Source of the DNA: Chloroflexota bacterium
GTDB lineage: Bacteria > Chloroflexota > UBA11872
Length of the DNA stretch: 64,000 nt
NCBI GenBank assembly: GCA_022825895.1
Contig: JAJDVX010000010.1
Coordinates: 124,001-188,000 of the forward strand
Reading direction: 5' to 3'
The stretch's first letter is position 1. Every line of letters begins with the position of its first letter. The notes below the pieces were generated by a model, which saw only the letters and a list, made by a program, of their open reading frames with translations, did no database searches and was not told the DNA's origin. Below are positions 58,359 to 64,000 of this stretch, piece after piece. The position numbers and the translations under genes were made by a program.

Positions 58359-58916
58359 ATGATCGACGAGTTCCTGCTGGACGGTGAACGTCGAATGAGC
58401 CAGGCCGTCGTGCACCTCCGTCACGAACTTGCGGGGATTCGCACGGGCCGTGCCGCCCCGGCCCTGATCCAGGACCTCAGCGTTTCCTACTACGGCCAGC
58501 CGACCCCGCTCAAGCAGATCGCGGGCATATCCGCGCCCGAGGCCCGTCTCCTCGTCGTCCAGCCCTGGGACAAAGCCGCGCTCCCGGACATCGAACGCGC
58601 CCTGATCTCATCGGACCTGGGGATAACCCCGTCGAATGACGGCAACGTGATCCACCTGCCCATCCCGCAACTGAGCGAAGACCGCCGCCGTGACCTCGTG
58701 CGACTCGTCCGCCAGCGTGCTGAAGACTCCAAGGTCGCCGTTCGCAACGTTCGGCGCGACGTGCACGACGATCTGCGCGAGCTTGTCCGTGAAAAGGAAG
58801 CCTCCGAGGATGACCTCCGCCGCTCGGAATCGCGGCTCCAGGACATAACGGACAAGTACGTCGCCGCGATTGATGATCTGAGCCGGCAGAAGGAAGCCGA
58901 GGTGATGCAGGTCTGA
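58359..58916 (+). CDS. frr: Ribosome recycling factor
   Basis: MSQAVVHLRHELAGIRTGRAAPALIQDLSVSYYGQPTPLKQIAGISAPEARLLVVQPWD. Confidence 0.97.
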   Translation: MIDEFLLDGERRMSQAVVHLRHELAGIRTGRAAPALIQDLSVSYYGQPTPLKQIAGISAPEARLLVVQPWDKAALPDIERALISSDLGITPSNDGNVIHLPIPQLSEDRRRDLVRLVRQRAEDSKVAVRNVRRDVHDDLRELVREKEASEDDLRRSESRLQDITDKYVAAIDDLSRQKEAEVMQV

Positions 58917-58933
58917 GCGGTCAACCCGGAAGG

Positions 58934-59647
58934 GTGCCGGCGCATGTCGCCATCATCATGGACGGCAACGGCCGCTGGGCCCAGCGCCGCGGTCTCGAAC
59001 GTCAGGCCGGTCATCGTGAAGGCGCCCGCCGCGTTCGGGACATCGCCGCCGCCTGTATCGACCACGGGGTTCGTGTCCTGACCATCTACGCCTTCTCAAC
59101 GGAAAATTGGGACCGGCCGGCCGACGAGGTCAGCTTTCTTATGGATCTCATTCCCGAGCGTCTCGAAGCCGAACGATCAATGATCTTCGAGCAGCAAGTG
59201 CGAATTCACGTGCTCGGCGAAATCGAGACCCTGCCCCTCCTCGATCGCGTGGCGGTCCAGGACATCGTGCGCCAGACGGCCCATCACGACGCGTTGGATC
59301 TCAACATTGCCTTCAACTACGGCGGACGCGCCGAAATCGTTCGGGCCATTCGCAGTCTGATTCGTGAGGGAATCCGCGCGGAGGATGTGACCGAAGACCT
59401 CGTGAGTCGCGCCATGTATACGGCCGGCCAACCCGACCCGGACCTGCTCATTCGCACCGGCGGCGACCAGCGCTCCAGCAATTTTCTCGTCTGGCAGTCC
59501 ACCTACACCGAGTTCTATTTCTCGTCCATCCTGTGGCCCGACTTCACGAGGGAGGCGTTCGAATCGGCGCTGGCCGACTTCGGGTCGCGCCAGCGCCGCT
59601 TTGGCCGCGTTCCCGTGGCCGCGCCTGGCGCGGCGAGCGACGCCTGA
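58934..59647 (+). CDS. uppS: Isoprenyl transferase (UPP synthase family)
   Basis: PAHVAIIMDGNGRWAQRRGLERQAGHREGARRV, YAFSTENWDRP, DLLIRTGGDQRSSNFLVWQSTYTEFYFSSILWPDF. Confidence 0.96.
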   Translation: MPAHVAIIMDGNGRWAQRRGLERQAGHREGARRVRDIAAACIDHGVRVLTIYAFSTENWDRPADEVSFLMDLIPERLEAERSMIFEQQVRIHVLGEIETLPLLDRVAVQDIVRQTAHHDALDLNIAFNYGGRAEIVRAIRSLIREGIRAEDVTEDLVSRAMYTAGQPDPDLLIRTGGDQRSSNFLVWQSTYTEFYFSSILWPDFTREAFESALADFGSRQRRFGRVPVAAPGAASDA

Positions 59648-60441
59648 CGCCGCTGACGGTTCGCGTCGCCACGGCCCTGGTCCTGGCGCCGGCCATTCTG
59701 GCGCTGGCCTGGTGGCATCCAATCGCACTGGCAATCCCCATGGCCCTGGCGGCCGCCGTAATCGCCTTTGAAATGGGCACCATGTATGCCATCAGTGGGC
59801 TGCGCGTGTCGCGCGGGGCCGGAGCGCTACTTGCCGCCGGACTGGTGGCCCGCTGGGCGTTCACCCCCGAGCATCGACTCTGGGTTGACCTGGCCATCGG
59901 TCTGGTGGCCGCCTACACCTTGCTGCGCCAGTTGTGGCATCCGCGGATGTACGGACGCTTCACCAGCTGGGGCCTCGCCATCGCGTCCGCGGTCTACGCC
60001 GGTGGCCTGCTGGGTTTCCTCGTCCTGCTTCGCGAATTGCCCAACGGATTCCTGTGGGTGGCCCTGGCGTTTGCCGTGACCTGGGCCTACGACACCTTCG
60101 GCTACCTCGTGGGACGCGGCCTGGGCCGTCGGGGTTTCATGACCCATATCTCGCCTCGCAAGACCTGGGAGGGCGTGGCCGGCGGCATGCTGGCGGCGAT
60201 CGTCGTCGTTGCCGCGTTTGCGCCGGTGCTCGGGTACGCCTGGTGGCTCGCCCTTCCCATAGGATTCCTTTGGGGGCTTGCCGCCCAGGCGGGTGATTTG
60301 GTGGCGTCGATGCTCAAGCGTGATACCGGGCAAAAGGACTCCGGCCGCGTGATCCCGGGGCATGGCGGCATGCTGGACCGGCTCGACGCCCTGCTCTTCG
60401 TGGCCCCCGCCGTGTTTGCCTTCGCCCGGCTGGTGGCCTGA
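59644..60441 (+). CDS. cdsA: Phosphatidate cytidylyltransferase
   Basis: TM-rich; C-terminal CDS signature ISPRKTWEGVAGGMLA...GDLVASMLKRDTGQKDSGRVIPGHGGMLDRLDALLF. Start uncertain: CTG at 59644 overlapping uppS TGA, or GTG 59533 inside uppS. Confidence 0.92.
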   Translation: MTPLTVRVATALVLAPAILALAWWHPIALAIPMALAAAVIAFEMGTMYAISGLRVSRGAGALLAAGLVARWAFTPEHRLWVDLAIGLVAAYTLLRQLWHPRMYGRFTSWGLAIASAVYAGGLLGFLVLLRELPNGFLWVALAFAVTWAYDTFGYLVGRGLGRRGFMTHISPRKTWEGVAGGMLAAIVVVAAFAPVLGYAWWLALPIGFLWGLAAQAGDLVASMLKRDTGQKDSGRVIPGHGGMLDRLDALLFVAPAVFAFARLVA

Positions 60442-61616
60442 TGCCGGCGGCTGACTCCGACCGTTCGTCTCGTCCCAGGCGTGTAGTGATCCTGGGATCC
60501 ACCGGATCCATTGGCGTCCAGACGCTTGAGGTCGTGCGCGCCCATCCGGATCGCTTCGAAGTGCTGGGTCTGGCCTGCGGGTCGAACTGCGACCTGCTAT
60601 ACCGGCAGATACGCGAATTCAACGCGCCGCTGGCCTGCATCCGCGACATTGACCCGTCCGCCGGCGACTGGCCCGCCGGGACCGAGCGACTCCCCTACCC
60701 CGACGGCATGGCCGAAATGGCCGGCCTGCCCGAGGCCGACATTGTCGTCGTGGCCACGGTCGGCGACGCCGGATTCCGCCCCACCGAGAGCGCCCTGCGC
60801 GCCGGCAACAGCGTCGCCTTGGCCAGCAAAGAGATGCTCGTCATGGGCGGTGGTCTCTTCCGCACGCTTGCTGATACGTCGGGCGCCGAAATCCTGCCCA
60901 TCGACAGCGAACACAGCGCAATCTGGCAGTGTCTCGCCGGCGAAGCACCCGAATCTGTACGTCGACTGATCCTCACCGCCTCAGGAGGACCCTTCCGCAC
61001 CTGGGCTCTGCCCGACATTCGAACGGCAACCGCCGACGAAGCGCTCGAGCACCCCAACTGGGACATGGGCGCCAAGATCACCGTCGACTCGGCCAGCTTG
61101 CTCAACAAAGGCTTGGAAATCATCGAAGCCCGGTGGCTGTTTCAAGTGCCGTATTCCGCGATTAACGTAATCGTTCATCCCGAATCCATCGTGCACTCCA
61201 TGGTTGAATTCCATGACGGCTCCATCAAGGCCCAACTCGGCGTGCCGGACATGCGTCTGCCCATTCAATACGCCATCGGTTTCCCCGAACGCTTGCCTGA
61301 GGCCCACGCGCCCCTCGACCTTCGCTCACTTTCGCGCTTGAACTTTGAGCAGCCGGATGAGCGCCGCTTCCCGCTGCTGGCAGCCGCACGAGCGGCGGGT
61401 TCCGCCGGCGGCACGGCCCCGGCCACCCTCTGCGGCGCCGACGACGCGGCCACGGCTTGGTTCATCGAGGGGGATGGCCGCTTCGGAACGATGACCGACG
61501 CCGTCCAGGCCGCAATGGATGCCATCCCGGCCGAGCCGCTGGATGATCTGGGCGCCGCCCTGGCGGCTCATCGCCGCGGCTTCGAGTACGTACAGGCGCG
61601 ACTGGCTGACGCGTGA
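60441..61616 (+). CDS. dxr: 1-deoxy-D-xylulose 5-phosphate reductoisomerase
   Basis: VVILGSTGSIGVQTLEVV, VALASKEMLVMGG, PIDSEHSAIWQCL, LTASGGPFRTW, HPNWDMGAKITVDSASLLNKGLEIIEARWLF. Confidence 0.97.
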   Translation: MPAADSDRSSRPRRVVILGSTGSIGVQTLEVVRAHPDRFEVLGLACGSNCDLLYRQIREFNAPLACIRDIDPSAGDWPAGTERLPYPDGMAEMAGLPEADIVVVATVGDAGFRPTESALRAGNSVALASKEMLVMGGGLFRTLADTSGAEILPIDSEHSAIWQCLAGEAPESVRRLILTASGGPFRTWALPDIRTATADEALEHPNWDMGAKITVDSASLLNKGLEIIEARWLFQVPYSAINVIVHPESIVHSMVEFHDGSIKAQLGVPDMRLPIQYAIGFPERLPEAHAPLDLRSLSRLNFEQPDERRFPLLAAARAAGSAGGTAPATLCGADDAATAWFIEGDGRFGTMTDAVQAAMDAIPAEPLDDLGAALAAHRRGFEYVQARLADA

Positions 61617-63031
61617 GCCCGCTTGAGGCCCTCCTCAACAGCGAGGCGGGCCTGCTGGTCACCTTGCCGTTGGCCCTGCTCGTCCTCAGCGTCATCGTCT
61701 TCGTTCACGAACTCGGGCACTTCGTCGCCGCTCGCAGATTCGGCGTCCACGTCAAGGAATTCGCCATCGGGTTTCCGCCGCGCGTCAAGTCGGTGGTGCG
61801 AGGCGGCAACACCTATCCCGCAGCTCGGATTACACCGGATCCCATTGACCTGAGCGGGCGCCTGGTTCGCCTGTGGAGCGGCGATCCGGCGTCCAACCTC
61901 GCCAGGGCCGTCGTCGTCCTTGACGGCGAGGGCCCCTACCTGCGGGCCGACGCCGCGCATGCGGCCGCCAGCTCGGCCGCTGGCCTCGTCGTGGCCGGAC
62001 CCCAGTCCGTCCAGGACGCGATCGACCTTGCGGAAATGTCGATTCCGGTGATCGCCGTCAGCCGCGATGACGCGCTGGCCATGCTGGCGGATGCGGCTGG
62101 ACGAGAGGCCGTCATCGAGACGGGCCGGAGTCAGGCCGGCGAGGACGAAGCGCGTGTGCATATCGGCGCCACGCGCTTCGCGCTCAACCTGCTGCCGCTC
62201 GGCGGCTACGTGCGCATGACCGGCGAGAACGACGAGTTTGACGCGCCGGGCAGCTTCATGACGCGCCCGGCCTGGCAACGCGGCCTCGTCCTTTTGGCCG
62301 GACCGCTGATGAACGTGTTGCTCACACCCCTGTTTTTCTTCGTCGCGGCCATGATCGCGGACGTGACCGGCAGCGTCGTCGCCGGCGTTGTCCCGGATTC
62401 ACCCGCGGCCCAGGCCGGCCTCCGGGAAGGCGATCAACTCGTTCGCATCGGCGAGCGCGACATCGTCTCCCTTACCGACGTTCGAGACGCCGTAAGCGCT
62501 GCCGCCGGCCGGGAAGTGACCATTGTCGTCAGGCGACAGGAGGCCGAGCTCGCGCTTGTTGCGACCCCCCGGCTCAATCCGCCGCCCGGACAAGGGGCCC
62601 TGGGCATCCGGATGCGAGCGACGGTCGGGCCTGCACCCGTTCACGTGGCAATCCCTCGCGCGTTTCAGCGCACCTGGGACGCCTTGCTCCTGCTGCCCAG
62701 GGTGATCGGCGAAGCCATAGCCGGCACCCAACAGCTGGAGTTGGCCGGTCCGGTTGGCATCGTCCAGACCGTCGGCGTCGCCGCCCGCCAGGGTCTGGAA
62801 ATTGTCTTCATCCTTGCCGCGTTTCTCACCGCGCAGATCGGCCTGCTCAACCTGGTGCCCTGGCCCGGGCTGGACGGTGGCCGCCTGATCTTCGTGTTGG
62901 TCGAGCTTCTCACCGGCCGCCGGGTCCCGCCCCGCCGCGAAGCCGCCTTCCACTTTGTCGGCATCGTGCTGCTGCTCACGCTGGTGCTCTTCATCACCGT
63001 GGGCGACGTACAACGCGTCGCCGGCACGTGA
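61613..63031 (+). CDS. rseP: RseP-like site-2 metalloprotease (M50) with an extra inserted domain
   Basis: FVHELGHFVAARRFGV active site, LNLLPLGGYVRMTGEND, PDZ VVPDSPAAQAGLREGDQLVRI, second metal motif NLVPWPGLDGGRL; insert of about 100-120 aa between HExxH TM and LNLLPLGGY. Confidence 0.92.
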   Translation: MSPLEALLNSEAGLLVTLPLALLVLSVIVFVHELGHFVAARRFGVHVKEFAIGFPPRVKSVVRGGNTYPAARITPDPIDLSGRLVRLWSGDPASNLARAVVVLDGEGPYLRADAAHAAASSAAGLVVAGPQSVQDAIDLAEMSIPVIAVSRDDALAMLADAAGREAVIETGRSQAGEDEARVHIGATRFALNLLPLGGYVRMTGENDEFDAPGSFMTRPAWQRGLVLLAGPLMNVLLTPLFFFVAAMIADVTGSVVAGVVPDSPAAQAGLREGDQLVRIGERDIVSLTDVRDAVSAAAGREVTIVVRRQEAELALVATPRLNPPPGQGALGIRMRATVGPAPVHVAIPRAFQRTWDALLLLPRVIGEAIAGTQQLELAGPVGIVQTVGVAARQGLEIVFILAAFLTAQIGLLNLVPWPGLDGGRLIFVLVELLTGRRVPPRREAAFHFVGIVLLLTLVLFITVGDVQRVAGT

Positions 63032-63061
63032 GCGCCCCGCCTACCGCCCAGCCAGCCCAGC

Positions 63062-63081
63062 GCACCTCGGGCTCGAGGTGC
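63062..63081 (+). terminator. Hairpin downstream of rseP, possible terminator without a T-tract
   Basis: GCACCTCG-GGCT-CGAGGTGC, perfect 8-bp stem 30 bp after the rseP stop. Confidence 0.4.
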
Positions 63082-63170
63082 CGGGCGGCGTTACGTACCA
63101 GGCAGGCGGCGTCCTTCGACGTTAGAAGCGTAGCGAGACGCGCCAGCCTGAAGGCTCACCACGGCCCGCG

Positions 63171-64000
63171 TTAGCCGGCCACCTGGAAGCTGACTTGATG
63201 CCAGCCCTCCGCGCCGTTCGGCGCTGGCGGCCTGGGTCCCACCGGTTGTGTCACGCCGCTGGCGTCGGTCGCGCGCACCCTGGCGACGTGCCTGCCCGGG
63301 GTCGCCTCCCACCGGTGCACCCACTGCACCCAGGTGTGCTTGCTGATCGGCAAGGCCAGCCGTGCCTCCTGCCAGTCGCCGTTGTCGATCTGCACCTCCA
63401 CCTTGCTGATGCCGCGGTTCTGCGCCCACGCCACGCCGGCAATCGGCTGCAAGCCGGAGTTGATCGTCGAGGAAGGCCTCGGCACGTCGATCCGGGATTG
63501 CGTCTTCACCGGACCCTCCTTTGACCATCCCCGCGGAATCCAGTAGCCGTTGAAGCCGTCCCACGTCGTGACTTCGATCTCCTGCAGCCACTTGGTGGCT
63601 GATACGTACCCGTAGAGGCCCGACACAATCAGCCGCGCCGGAAATCCGTGCTCGAACGGCAGCGGCTCGCCATTCATGCCCACCGCCACCAGCGCCGGAC
63701 GCCCATCGAACGCCACGGCCGTCGGGAATCCGACCGTAAACCCGTCGACCGACCGGCCCACGATCTGGGTGCCTTCAGGCTTCACCCCCGCGTGATTCAC
63801 CAGGTGCCAGATCGGCACGCCCTGCCACGTGGCATTGCCGATCAATTCGCCGCCCACTTCGTTGGAGACGCAGCACAACGTGATGAACTCCTCGAAGACC
63901 GAGAGCCCGAGGAGCTCCGGGAATGAAATGCTGTACGGGCGCTCGACCAGACCCGTGATGTTGAGCCTCCAGTTGTTGACGTCGACCCGTGGAACCGAGA
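63171..64000 (-). CDS. Molybdopterin-dependent oxidoreductase (sulfite oxidase/YedY-type), N-terminus beyond window
   Basis: VPRVDVNNWRLNITGLVERPYSISFPELLGLSVFEEFITLCCVSNEVGGELIGNATWQGVPIWHLV (Moco-binding, conserved Cys) and a C-terminal dimerisation-like domain. The track ORF (to 63878) starts at an internal TTG. Confidence 0.88.
   Translation of the reverse strand, partial: SVPRVDVNNWRLNITGLVERPYSISFPELLGLSVFEEFITLCCVSNEVGGELIGNATWQGVPIWHLVNHAGVKPEGTQIVGRSVDGFTVGFPTAVAFDGRPALVAVGMNGEPLPFEHGFPARLIVSGLYGYVSATKWLQEIEVTTWDGFNGYWIPRGWSKEGPVKTQSRIDVPRPSSTINSGLQPIAGVAWAQNRGISKVEVQIDNGDWQEARLALPISKHTWVQWVHRWEATPGRHVARVRATDASGVTQPVGPRPPAPNGAEGWHQVSFQVAG

Overview
High-GC bacterial chromosomal window. 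I infer a Chloroflexota-like lineage from the solute-binding-protein linker style and gene content, but have not tested this. Left part (1-18.3 kb, catabolic/transport): enolase-superfamily enzyme, MDR dehydrogenase, four Gfo/Idh/MocA oxidoreductases, DegT-type aminotransferase, a sugar ABC importer with two tandem MalG-like permeases, three tandem near-identical Tat-type lipoprotein beta-propellers, and an FAD amine oxidase. Then: M19 dipeptidase, clpB with a good sigma70-like promoter, PhyH-family dioxygenase, spoIID-like, tatA, D-Ala-D-Ala carboxypeptidase, pyrE and a two-gene ABC exporter. A small accessory island (31.26-34.5 kb) carries a RAYT/Y1 transposase, several REP-like palindromes of at least two families, an O-methyltransferase and an Mrr-like nuclease. 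The rest is mostly housekeeping: valS, YhaM-like HD protein, hyuB, thpR, a DXS-like protein lacking catalytic residues, amidohydrolase, corrinoid protein, rdgB, two SDRs, ksgA-pth-mfd, sugar-phosphate isomerase, topA, the rpsB-tsf-pyrH-frr-uppS-cdsA-dxr-rseP block, and a molybdopterin oxidoreductase running off the end. Best leads: (1) a REP palindrome inside its likely cognate RAYT gene that creates one in-frame amber codon; (2) a DXS-like probable pseudoenzyme; (3) an RseP/M50 protease with a PA-domain-like insertion; (4) the triplicated Tat-lipoprotein propellers; (5) several genes with no canonical start codon at the expected position. No tRNA, rRNA or CRISPR array was recognised. No database search was possible; family calls are from motif recognition.
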